Shown: piece by piece, positions 23,317-33,182 of the stretch
How positions within the stretch are numbered: the stretch's first letter is position 1
How the letters are laid out: every line of letters begins with the position of its first letter
Assembly (NCBI RefSeq): GCF_963678975.1
Contig: NC_089281.1
Coordinates: forward strand, 9,759,277 to 9,823,276
From: Dysidea avara
Taxonomy: Eukaryota > Porifera > Demospongiae > Dictyoceratida > Dysideidae
Reading direction: 5' to 3'
DNA: 64,000 nt
Made by a program: the position numbers and the translations under genes
Notes under the pieces: generated by a model
What the model was told of the DNA's origin: nothing
What the model saw: the letters and a program-made list of their open reading frames with translations, nothing else
Databases searched by the model: none

Positions 23317-23356
23317 TAGTCTCGTGCCCAGACCTATTAGTCTCGTGCCGAGACTA
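23317..23356. mobile_element. 40-bp mobile hairpin, perfect 9-bp TSD
   Basis: The element begins TAGTCTCGTGCCCAGACC and ends TGCCGAGACTA. It is flanked on both sides by CTGTGCTAT (23308..23316 and 23357..23365). Its left end matches the family end TAGTCTCGCGTGGCCAGACC with small changes. It consists of little more than the two ends. It sits about 340 bp upstream of the HSP90 start codon. Confidence 0.8.
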
Positions 23357-23671
23357 CTGTGCTATGATTTACATTTTTTCCGGATAGTGTTGCACACGTT
23401 ATACCGAATACTACTCTGGTGCTACGCAGTCAAAACTGATCGGCAAGGTCAACCTATTATCTTAAAGTATATGGACGTTATTATTATTATTATTATTATA
23501 ATAATTGCAGGACTCTGAAAGAGTATACGTGCAATATAGTATGTAGTTAAGTTAAGTAGTTAATTAAGTATAAAAAGAATTATAAATTATAGTTAGTCTC
23601 TCGAGTAGCCAGACCCACTCTTCGCACGGCGCTTATCGATTGATAATTATAAGCGCCTAGCTGCGTGAGGG

Positions 23672-23928
23672 TCTGGTATAGTTCGAATAGCAAAGTTGTT
23701 CTGATACCCTGAGCTTTTTCAGGGTGATACTGAAACACCTGGTTAACTTTCATCACGCCACGTCATATTGAGGGTTGTTAGCAAATTCCTTTCTTTATTG
23801 ACAGTAAGCCACTAGTCCGCAATATGACGTGGCGTGATGAAAGTTAACCAGGTGTTTCATTATCACCCTGAAAAACTCAGAGTATCAGAACAACTTTGCT
23901 ATTCGAACTATACCAGACCATAGATTAT
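23672..23928. repeat. Nested near-perfect hairpin
   Basis: Arms of about 100 bp (GTCTGGTATAGTTCGAATAG to CACGCCACGTCATATTG) pair with their inverse ending at CCAGACC, around a ~50-bp loop. The right arm of the surrounding foldback lacks this insert (there GGTCTGGTCATAGATT is continuous), so it is a later insertion. Confidence 0.8.
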
Positions 23929-25079
23929 ATATACTACGTACCCGGGATTGGAAACGGAGACACGTGATCCAATTACTCGTGTACATTTGCTAAAAGCAAT
24001 CCGCGTTGGAGCGCACCCCCCAAATAACCGCCCATTTTCAAAGTGTTTGAATGGTAGAAGACGAAGGAGAAGGCTTAATATCCAGGTTGAGATACGCCTA
24101 AAGCCACTAATACTGGTAGGTTAATAGCTACTTAGGCGCCTACCGGGGCCAGAGATTCGCACCTAGCGAATTCGTTGTTCTGTCGCGTCTAAACCATTTA
24201 GCCGATGGACTCAAAAGTTATCGGGAGTGTGCAGTGTAGTGGGAGCATTTCAAACCCACAAAAAATGTATACGAGGTTAACATTTAGTTACCCAAGTGGT
24301 ACTAGCTAAGTAATTATGTCCCTTTCTTAGCTGTTTTGTTCCTACCCCCTCTACAAGAATATGGTAAAACTCTTAAGTGCTTCTGGTCTCAATCATTTGT
24401 AAACCGGACGATTTCAGAAGTTAAAATGATAGGCAATTCCATATAGAGTGGTACTGTACAGCTCTCGAACTTGAATAATACTTCAGCTAGTCAAAATATT
24501 TATCCAAAGAAGACCTACTAATAGCTACACAGTTTTAACATTTGATAGTCACATGGAGCACTGATTGAGACAAGTGTACAATGTTTCTGTGTTGGAACAG
24601 AAAGTCAATTGAGTGTACATAATGAATGTTGTAATAGAGCATGTTACATCCTACCACCATACTCAATTTCACGGCAGTGGCTGTTTTAGCTACATGTATT
24701 CACAGCAACTACAGAGTCTAGATAAGTGACATGTCATACCCGACTCCATTGCTGGATACACACAACCATCCCTCTAGCAATATGTTGCAACATACACTGT
24801 TGTGCCGTACCGTCATGTTGTTAGTTTATTACTAAGAACAGCCTGAGCTTGGTACAGCATAGAAATTATATAATTTTTCTATAGTCAACTTGTCCACTAC
24901 AAAAATCCTATCAGTTTCAATATAAGATGAATCTTTCACAGCAACAAGCACTGTCACTGTATCCTTTGACAAGTGGTAGAAAGACACAGCACAGGAAGAG
25001 TTTTGTTGACCTACAAAAACAGTCTACATATAAAGATTGAGCTACATTAGCAAATGCAACACTAACATTGTATAATGTA

Positions 25080-25231
25080 TAGTGGAACCTGTCCTGTATA
25101 GAAAGGTCACCTCTTGAAATTGGCTAACTTTAATTCCTTTAGTGAGGCAGCTATACACTAACCCAATTGTATAAAGCAAACGTCAAGAAATGTTGGCCTG
25201 AAGGTGACCGGCTTAGAACAGGTTCCACTGT
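25080..25231. mobile_element. Short MITE with GTGGAACCTGT ends
   Basis: Left end TAGTGGAACCTGTCCTGTAT and reversed right end CAGTGGAACCTGTTCTAAGC, next to TA on both sides. Related to the MITE at 10881..11066. Confidence 0.65.
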
Positions 25232-26509
25232 ACATCAAACACATTGATGTCATGCATTCACAATGCAACAGTCAAAAGAGAGGGAAATCACAGTAATCAT
25301 ATACTGCACTGTGCTAAGCAGAGATGCCATGTACGTTTATCACCACTACTCTTGTCACTACTATGGCACATTCACTTTAAGGTAAGTAGGGCAGGTAATT
25401 CTGGACACTTAGCTTGTCCTCAGCAATGGAAGAATCCCACAATGGTTAATTGTATTACAACGTAATATTGTACAAGAAATGCACCATACTTGCAACCATA
25501 GCTACAGTTACTGTTACCCCGTCAATGGAACATGCTGTAGTTGTTTTAAGACCGGTACCCATACCGTTAGGCCAGACCACTTTTTTTTCTCTTTGTCACT
25601 GGGTAGGGGAGAAATGGTCTGTTTCAAATCCCCATTTGTCTTGACATGTCATGAGGTTACATCACAAGCACGCAGTATTAGTAACCCCGTGTGCTTAAAT
25701 TACATTACATTATGATAAAACCAGAAGACTTCAATCATTGGTAGATTCCGATACAATTTTAGACACCAACTGGATGGTTCAACTATTTCATTACAATGGA
25801 AAGGTCCACCAGGCTATACCATCAATGTCATTGTCTCATTCTCCCAAACTCATCACACCAGTAAAATTTCTACTCTAAGGGCTACTTTCCATCTAGAAAT
25901 GCACTCTAATTTTGTAATTGCATAAAATTTAATTTGTTTTGTAATTTCCCTTGCCATATCACGTGTGCTGTCTGCTCTGTAACAATAACGTACGTACCAT
26001 TGTGTCTGAGCATGGTCTGAGTAAGCACATTTCAACTATTCAATTAAAAATGGTATACTTGAATATTTACTGGTGACCCCGCCGCTGACCGCCCATTCCT
26101 GTAGAGTTCACCTGGTCAGCTAACTCCAAATAATGCCTTCATTTAGTAAACCTACGAAATACGAAATGTTGAGTTAAGTAGCCTTTATATCTCTATTAGC
26201 TAGCTATGAACTCACAAGAAGATGAAAAGAATCAACTACTCGCCTGGCTAGGCGCTTCGCTGTCATAAGGGTGCGCTCCAACGCGGATAGTTTGGATAAA
26301 AACCGGCGTTTCCAATCCCGGGTACGTAGTATATATAATCTATGACCAGACCCTCTCGCAGCTAGGCGCTTATAATTATTAATCGATAAGCGCCGCGCGA
26401 AGAGTGGGTCTGGCTACGCGAGATTATGATTATGATTAAATACGGGTAAAGGCAAAGCCTGTATACCCGATCAATGCGTTATACAAAAGTAAATCTTTAA
26501 AAAAAATAT

Positions 26510-26600
26510 TATCTAACAGCGATTTAAATTACTCTTTCCAAAAGTACGTCATTGCTATGGCAACACCTTTCCGCCATTTTGAATGGGGCCACGGTAAATA
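26510..26600 (+). repeat. Small relic of the 40-kb LINE's 3' region
   Basis: CCGCCATTTTGAATGGGGC (26571..26589) and nearby ACTCTTTCCAAAA match the minus strand of the LINE at 40155..41270. This short block is therefore a LINE-derived remnant rather than an independent promoter. Confidence 0.5.
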
Positions 26601-26737
26601 ATCTCGATTGCGCTACATTGAAATCTGGTGTTAGCAGTTAGCAGCAGCTTGAACAGAGCCGTATTGTTGAGGGACAACCCACCAATGCCTTTGGGGTGGC
26701 AGAATTAGTGTTTCTGGTTAAAGGTAGCTGGTTATCA

Positions 26738-26779
26738 TGGCTGAACAAGGCATGAGACATCGACAGCAGTCAACAACAG
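26738..26779 (+). CDS. Possible first exon of an unidentified gene
   Basis: An ATG opens a 14-codon stretch, MAEQGMRHRQQSTT, followed at once by a strong donor GTAAGTTAAT. No matching next exon was identified; the exon-like segment at 39204 is in a different phase. It could be a real short first exon or a coincidence. Confidence 0.2.
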
Positions 26780-26962
26780 TAAGTTAATTGCTTTGTCAGA
26801 GGTTTTGTCAGCCCATACAATTAAGTTTGCATGATCAGCTGCCGCTACAGTCACTATTATCAGTACAAGAGTCAGTGAGGAGTATAAATGGTTAATATAT
26901 TTCACTTGGGTCTTCAGCTTATACTGTTTCAGCTAGTTACTGATATACAAGTAGCTACCATA

Positions 26963-27574
26963 TAGTCTCGCGTGGCCAGACCGCTTTATCTCCGTCACGG
27001 CGCTTATCGATTAGAGATTATAAGCGCCTACACCGAAAAAGTGTCTGGTCCAGAATCAATACGTATACTTGTTTTCACACCCCAAGCTAGAGCTCGGGGT
27101 GTTTAATTAACCTTCGTCATAAAACGTATACTTCCTTTTAACTTTCAAGCCATGTACGCACTGGAAATGCCATGAACGATTGCCGGTAGCTAGCGGTGAT
27201 GAGAGCCACCGGGGCTGGTTTTCTAAGGCTGAAAAGGACACGGGTTGATTCTTTGCTCAGTTCTCCTTTCGCCTTTTCGTTTTCACAAGGAATCGTTCCG
27301 TGACCTTTTCAACCGTAGAAAAACAGCCTCAGTGTCTCTCATCACTGCTACTGGAAATCGTTCATGGCATTTCCAGTGCGTACGTGGCTTGAAAGTTAAA
27401 AGGAAGTATACGTTTTATGACGAAGGTTAATTAAACACCCCGAGCTCTAGCTTGGGGTGTGAAAACAAGTTTACGTATTGATTCTGGACCAGACCCTTTT
27501 TGGGAGTAGGCGATTATAATCTCTAATCGATAAGTGCCGTGACGGAGAAAAAGAGGTCTGGCCACGCGAGACTA
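26963..27574. mobile_element. 612-bp palindromic element, perfect 9-bp TSD
   Basis: Begins TAGTCTCGCGTGGCCAGACC and ends with the inverse. It is flanked by GCTACCATA on both sides (26954..26962 and 27575..27583). The arms of about 230 bp are near-perfect inverses. Each contains a smaller hairpin, GGCGCTTATCGATT...ATAAGCGCC, and a GC-rich hairpin CACCCCAAGCTAGAGCTCGG. The 61-codon frame at 27245..27430 runs across loop and arm and is not a gene. Long TIRs with 9-bp duplications resemble Mutator-like elements. Confidence 0.85.
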
Positions 27575-27583
27575 GCTACCATA

Positions 27584-28958
27584 GTAATGTGGTTATTGAA
27601 TACATAGTCAAAATGCAAAAATTTAATTCACATGTATATACTCATTTCAAAAGTATTATAAGGGGTGTGCAACAAAGTTTCAGAATCAACAAACTTTGGT
27701 TTCTTATTATACAGTACTTTTAACAGTTGTTTGCTTTTATCTGCTTTACCAGTTAGGCACTGGAGGCAAAGCCTGTACGAGGTGTTTACCATGAGACGGG
27801 AACCTAGATGAAAATTGTTGACTAATGTGAAACGGGACAAATACCTAGAAGGGGTTTTAAAAAATCCACCCCTAGCCTGACTTTGATCTGCAGGCCACTC
27901 GGATACCGGCCAAGCGCCACACTCCACTGGGCAATTGTTGAAGCGGAAGTACAACCTACTACAATGGTACCAATCATCTTAAAAATGTTTGCCAGTACTC
28001 CCATTTGTATATACACACATTTAAACTCTCAAGAAATTAGGATACCCCTCTACTATAAGGATACTTTTCCATGGTCCCATTTGTATTCTGTTCAGTTCAT
28101 CCCAAGGTGTTCATGCGATCATACCTAGTGCTTCATATGAAAAGAATTGCGGCCAATGAGATCCAAGTATTTTCACTGTATAGTAGTACAACATTCACAT
28201 GTGACTGCTAGATACATGTCAGATTAAAATGTGTACTATACAACTATCAAATTCTACACTTTACAAATCTGCTACAAGTATGTAATGTTGTTCATACTGA
28301 CTCATGCAAGCTCCCTGATTATCAACAGTAAGTCATATTATCAAAGAATATAATACCAGTGGAGTGTTTTCTCATCAAAATGTATTTAAGGTCTATATGG
28401 TACTGTATCAAGGATGACATCACTGGATATCTCTTTGGATTAAACTTAACACTGAGTGACATAATTATATGGTTAGAATTTGTGCAATACGGGTATCCAT
28501 TCTGATAGAGAAAAGATATCTAAACTGTTCAGTCTAATTGGACTTTATGTCTGTAGCACTAGTAACTGAGTCTAGTAGTCAGCCACCACTGTACTGGAAG
28601 ATACATACAAACGTATGAAACTTTCACAAACATACATTACTGTATGTATAACAATGTTAAGGTGATCATGCCACATTATATAAGCTACGTACATGGAAAT
28701 GTGATTTACCAGTTCTGTATGTGTTCTTACAAATGCATGGTTAACCACTGCACACTAGTTACAATGCCTTAGTTACTTGACAAGCCATATTATCTGAAAT
28801 GATGTACCCACTATACTGTTTGCTGCGGCAGCAGTTTCACCTCAAATGATGTTGTCTTTGTCTCAGAAATTCAGTTTACAGCATAACTCAGCATCTGTCT
28901 TATCAGGAGCTCCGGACTTTATGAGCTCCCGGTCTCCGTCCCTATCCTTATTCACCTA
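27584..28958. other. No gene recognised
   Basis: AT-rich. A minus-strand frame at 27628..27954 and a plus-strand frame at 27883..28128 overlap and have no recognised motif. Confidence 0.35.
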
Positions 28959-29210
28959 TCAATGTTTTGCCCCACTACCATGAACACGGGCAGAAGTGGG
29001 GGCTAGGCGGGGATTAGCGGGGGAATTGACCTCAAACTATGCCCCAGGTGGTGGGGTATTTGATGCTACGAGGGCACATAGCCGGGTGTTTCGTGGTCTT
29101 TTACTGGGGGATTCGACATCAAAAGTAGCCCAAGGTAGTGGGGATAAGAATTTTTAAGTGTTCAAATCCCCACCTCTGCCCGTGTTCATAGTAGCGGGGC
29201 AAAACATTGA
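28959..29210. mobile_element. 252-bp MITE with TCAATGTTTTGCC ends, TA TSD
   Basis: Terminal inverted repeats of about 40 bp: TCAATGTTTTGCCCC and CATGAACACGGGCAGA at the left, their inverses at the right. TA lies on each side (28957..28958 and 29211..29212). It is GC-richer than its surroundings and non-coding. Confidence 0.8.
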
Positions 29211-29479
29211 TACGCGTATTAGTAAGTTCAGATGGGTTGCACTGAATTGATCTGCCAGATTGAAACTTCACAAAAAGTAGTATCTATGGTCTATACATTC
29301 CACTCCTTGTCCTTACTCACAATGATTGTCACGAGTAACAATTTATGCTCATAACAAAGCCATGGAGACTCGGAGTGGAAATTTGACTGAAATTATACTT
29401 GCTAGAATCCGAGAATCATGGCCATCGTCTTAAATTTTGTCAGAAGCATCCGTGGTTTCGTTTTCCTACTTCTTTTCTT

Positions 29480-31380
29480 TAATATACACGAAACATTGGA
29501 GAGATTACAAACTTCTCAAAAAACAGATGCAGAAAGAGTGTAGGAAGGCTTACAATGATTACATGCGCCAAATGATCTATGATCCATACCAAAGTGGTAG
29601 AAAGAAATAGTTTTTTCAGCATGTTAAATCTTTATGCAGAGACCCAGGAGGAATCCCCATGTTTGAAAAAGAAGGAAAATGTATTCAACAGATCTTGCTA
29701 AAGCTAATATACTGAATAAGTATTTTTATTCTGTGTTTACTCAAGATAATAATGCCACATTACCAGACATGGTTAATGCCCAGTACCCAGACATGCCCGC
29801 TATACAAGTAGACACTGCAGGTATTGCAAAGTTATTAAGTGAAATGGATCCTTATAAAGCAATGGGCCCAGATGGTATTCCACCCAAACTACTTAAGGAA
29901 TTGTCAAATGAGGTTGCTCCCTGTATTGAGCCTTATGTTCAGTGCTTCTCTAAAGCAAAGTGTGTTACCCAATGACTGGAAAACTGCTTTAGTAACCCCA
30001 GTATTTAAGAAGGGCAGTCGAAATGACCCTTGTAATTATTGTCCAATATCATAAACGAGTGTTTGTTGTAAATTGTTTGAACATCTTGTCTATTCAAATA
30101 TCATGTCTCACCTCGAAACGTTCAGTATTCTTTCAGAATGTCAGTACGGATTCCGTGGAAAATGTTCCGCCGAACTACAGCTACTACAAACTATTTACAA
30201 TTTTGCTCTAAATTTAAACCACAAGGTACAAACTGATGTCATATTGGATTTCTGTAAAGCCTTTGACAAGGTTTCACACCGATTTCTGTTACACAAGTTG
30301 TACCATTATGGTATTAGGGGATCCACTCTTCAGTGGATCTTAATGGCCGTAGTCAAAGAGTTGTATGTAATGATTTTATATCACACCCAGTGAATGTTAC
30401 TAGTGGTGTACCTCAAGGGACAGTGTTGGGTCCCTTATTGTTTCTGGTCTATATCAATGATTTACCAGAGTGTATATCATCATCCTGTGGTCTTTTTGCA
30501 GATGACTGTGTGCTATATAGACCAATAACCAATCAAATCGACCAAGAAACTCTTCAGCAAGACTTATATAATATACAGCTTTGGGCAAATAAGTGGTTAA
30601 TGATGTTAAACGTGAATCAATGTGAAGTTCTACACATTTCACTGAAGCAGATCATCAAGAAGTTGTACTTATTATATGATGAACCACTAAAGTGTGTAAA
30701 TGAAGCTAGATATTTGGGAGTAATGATTGACTCCAAGCTTACTTTCAACACACATGTAAATTTAGTATGTAAGAAAGCAAACAATACCTTGTCCTTCCTG
30801 AGAAGAAATTTGTCTTCATGCCAGCGTGAAGTGAAAGCTGAAGCTTACCTGATGTATGTGCGTCCCATACTGGAGTATGCTACTTGTGCCTGGGCCCCTC
30901 ACACCCAATGTAATATTGACAAGCTAGAAGCTGTTCAAAGGCGCGCAGCAAGATTTGTAATTGGAGACTTTCGCTCCACCAGCAGTGTAACACAAATGCT
31001 CACTACCCTGAAATGGGACAGTTAAATTATCGTCGAAATATGTTAAGGCTCCAAATGATGTACAAAATTATTCATCATATTGTGGACCTTACTCCGGCTG
31101 CCAGAATGTATCACTTTAAATAGAGGAATTACCCGGGGTCATGAGTACAAACTTACCCTGCCATTCACTAGAATTGACTCATATAAATTCAGCTTCTTTC
31201 CTTCCACTGCTATACTATGGAACAACTTGCCCCCAGAGACTGTTGAAGCTTCATCTCAGATCACCGTGTTTAACAACCTTCTTATAAATGAACTGTAAAA
31301 TTGTAATTAGTTAGCTGTATATATTTTGATTTGTACATTGCATTCATACTCGCTGTGCGAGGTCTTGCAATTATTATTAT
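29480..31380 (+). pseudogene. 5'-truncated CR1/Jockey-type LINE, copy 1
   Basis: A reverse transcriptase relic in the order of a non-LTR ORF2. The post-endonuclease linker is KKQMQKECRKAYNDY; the finger region has GPDGIPPKLLKEL; TAFD-type DFCKAFDKVSH and GVPQGTVLGPLL follow; the catalytic palm motif is FADDCVLY; the tail is LGVMIDSKLTF and YVRPILEYA. At least three frame changes separate the pieces (29679, 30073 and 30333 frames), so it is inactive. The 3' end reaches LWNNLPPETV and a (TTA)n tract at about 31365..31380, directly before the foldback at 31398. ORF1 and the endonuclease are missing. Confidence 0.9.
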
Positions 31381-31802
31381 ACAACCAAGTACTAAGATAG
31401 GGTCCACAACCGAAAAATCGATATCTTCAAATTAACTTACAAACTATAGTCATGTGTAGGGATAGGTCTAATCAAGAAAACACTAGAGTGGCAGCAAATT
31501 TCGTCCATCTCTTCACGTGAGACACATAGTGGCGCTTGCTTCCTATCCGCTGTTCCTTCTTTCAAACAACCAATTTCACCAAACTTTGAAGTAAAAAATT
31601 TAGCTACATCAATCAACGAAGACCAGGCTCAAGGACTATTACAGAAGAGGCCAGTTTCAACACTTAGACCCGCGCAACAGACGCGCGCCTGACTGGAACG
31701 CGAGAACCTTGGTACCGTGGTGAATAACGGTACCTGCTCAAGCTAGTTTCAAGTTATAGTCTTACACTTGTTTGTTTTTGCTCATTTTACCAGGCTCACC
31801 AA

Positions 31803-33182
31803 TTGGAAATGGCCAGTGAAATAGCCAAGACCAAACACCTAGCAAGCTCTCCAGCCAATAAGGAGGAAAAGAAGGCAAGAGGAGATCAGTGTATAGTTTG
31901 TTCTGAACCAGCTACTGCTGACATATTTGAGTGTCTATGGTGTGAGGGACATCAGCACGCAAGTTGTTCAAAGCTAAGTACTGATGAATGTAATGCTATA
32001 GCTAACATATCAACACCAAATATTGTATTCTTCTGTTCCTCTTGTATTCAAGTGGTCCCTGTTACTATGACAATCAAGTGCTTGTTGAATCTAGAATTAC
32101 AGCTGTCGAAACTTCCGTCACTGAGATTCAATGTTCTGAACGAAATCTTCATGAAACAGTGAAATCTGTTGAATCATAAATTGAGTCCTTTCAAAAATCA
32201 ATAAAGTTGTTACTAAATGAGTACACTACACAGTTATCAAAGGTCTCTACTTCTGTTAATGCTGTACCCCCTGAATCTGCAGAGCAAATTGCAGTGTCTT
32301 TACTTTCCGAGCAAAAAGAGAAAGAAAAGCGTCCGCTGAACATAATGATCCATAAGTTAGAAGAATCCACTGCAGATGATGGCCAATCTAGAAAGCAAGA
32401 TGACATCAAGAAATGTGTATCATTATTTCAGAATTACTTGGGAGCGAAAGTGGCTATTACAAATGCTTTCCGTTTAGGTAAAAAATCTAACTGACCACGT
32501 TTACTTAAACTAACCCTTAGCAGTATGGAGGAGAAAGCCTTAATACTAAGAAATAAATCTAAACTAAGATCTACCTCTCACCCAGAAGATGTCCGTAATG
32601 TATTCATCACCCCAGATAATTAGGCACCGGCCGATTATGCCAGCATAATTTAAAGCATAATAGGTGACCAAAAGCATCAAGCATAATGCCAGCATAATAG
32701 GGACGATGTTTGAAAAATTAATTAAATGCGCAATACGCACGCCTGAAAGAAAATAAATATTCACTGCCAATAGTATAATTAGTGTATTTCATATTTAAAA
32801 ACACGTAATATAACTTATTAAATCGTTTCTTTGTTGGTTATTCACACTTTACAGAAATAAGATCGAGATACTCTAATAGAGCAGTCACTTACTCTAATAG
32901 AGCAGTCAGGAAAGGCTGATATACTCTAATAAAACAGTCAGTTCTAGAGCATAATCTTGATTTTGAAAGCATAATTTTGAGCATAATAGGCTTAATTTTT
33001 GAGCAATGCTCAAAAGCATAATAGGTAAAATTTTGGGCATAATAGGCCGGTAGGCCTACCCAGATTTCACACCCATTGAACAGAAGAGGAACAAGGTCTT
33101 ACGGGAACAGTTAATTAATATGAACAAAACAGAGAACATCTACATGATAAAAATGGGGAGGATAGTGCGGAGGCAAACTTAG
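31803..33182 (+). pseudogene. LINE ORF1 with PHD-like zinc finger, broken
   Basis: The first part (31803..32162) has CIVC, then CLWC, HASC and CSSC at PHD-finger spacing, a feature of CR1-type ORF1 proteins. A frame change follows. The second part (32207..32494) has NIMIHKLEES and AFRLGKKS, the typical RNA-binding ORF1 core. The third part ends IVRRQT with its stop at 33180..33182. A DNA element (32618..33058) splits it; with that insert and one TSD copy disregarded, the reading frame on both sides agrees (TPD followed by FTPIEQKR). The encoded protein would bind the LINE RNA. Confidence 0.8.
32618..33058. mobile_element. 441-bp MITE inside LINE ORF1, 7-bp TSD
   Basis: Ends TAGGCACCGGCCGATTATGC and, reversed, TAGGCCTACCGGCCTATTAT. 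CCCAGAT is duplicated at 32611..32617 and 33059..33065. The interior is packed with copies of AGCATAAT and holds three copies of the TACTCTAATAGAGCAGTCA motif, the same motif found in the CAGGGGCGGA-type MITEs. Confidence 0.8.

Larger units (their letters stand above)
23594..26426. mobile_element. 2.8-kb foldback element with TAGTCTC ends
   Basis: The outer blocks 23594..23675 and 26345..26426 are inverse copies (GTAGCCAGACCCACTCTTCG, GGCGCTTATCGATT and ATAAGCGCC). Matching continues inward with ATTATATATACTACGTACCC, GGGATTGGAAACG and CCGCGTTGGAGCGCACCC (to about 24020 and 26262). The left arm is interrupted by the hairpin at 23672..23928. The 2.2-kb interior shows no recognised gene. No convincing 9-bp duplication is seen at its ends. 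Confidence 0.75.

Noticed and set aside
26540..26600. YY1/TISU-like promoter with CCGCCATTTTGAATGGGGC
   Set aside because: The same 19-mer and nearby sequence occur in the 3' region of the LINE at 40238..40256, so it is more simply a LINE remnant.
27245..27430. 61-codon frame in the 612-bp palindrome
   Set aside because: It crosses loop and arm of a hairpin element and has no recognisable motif.
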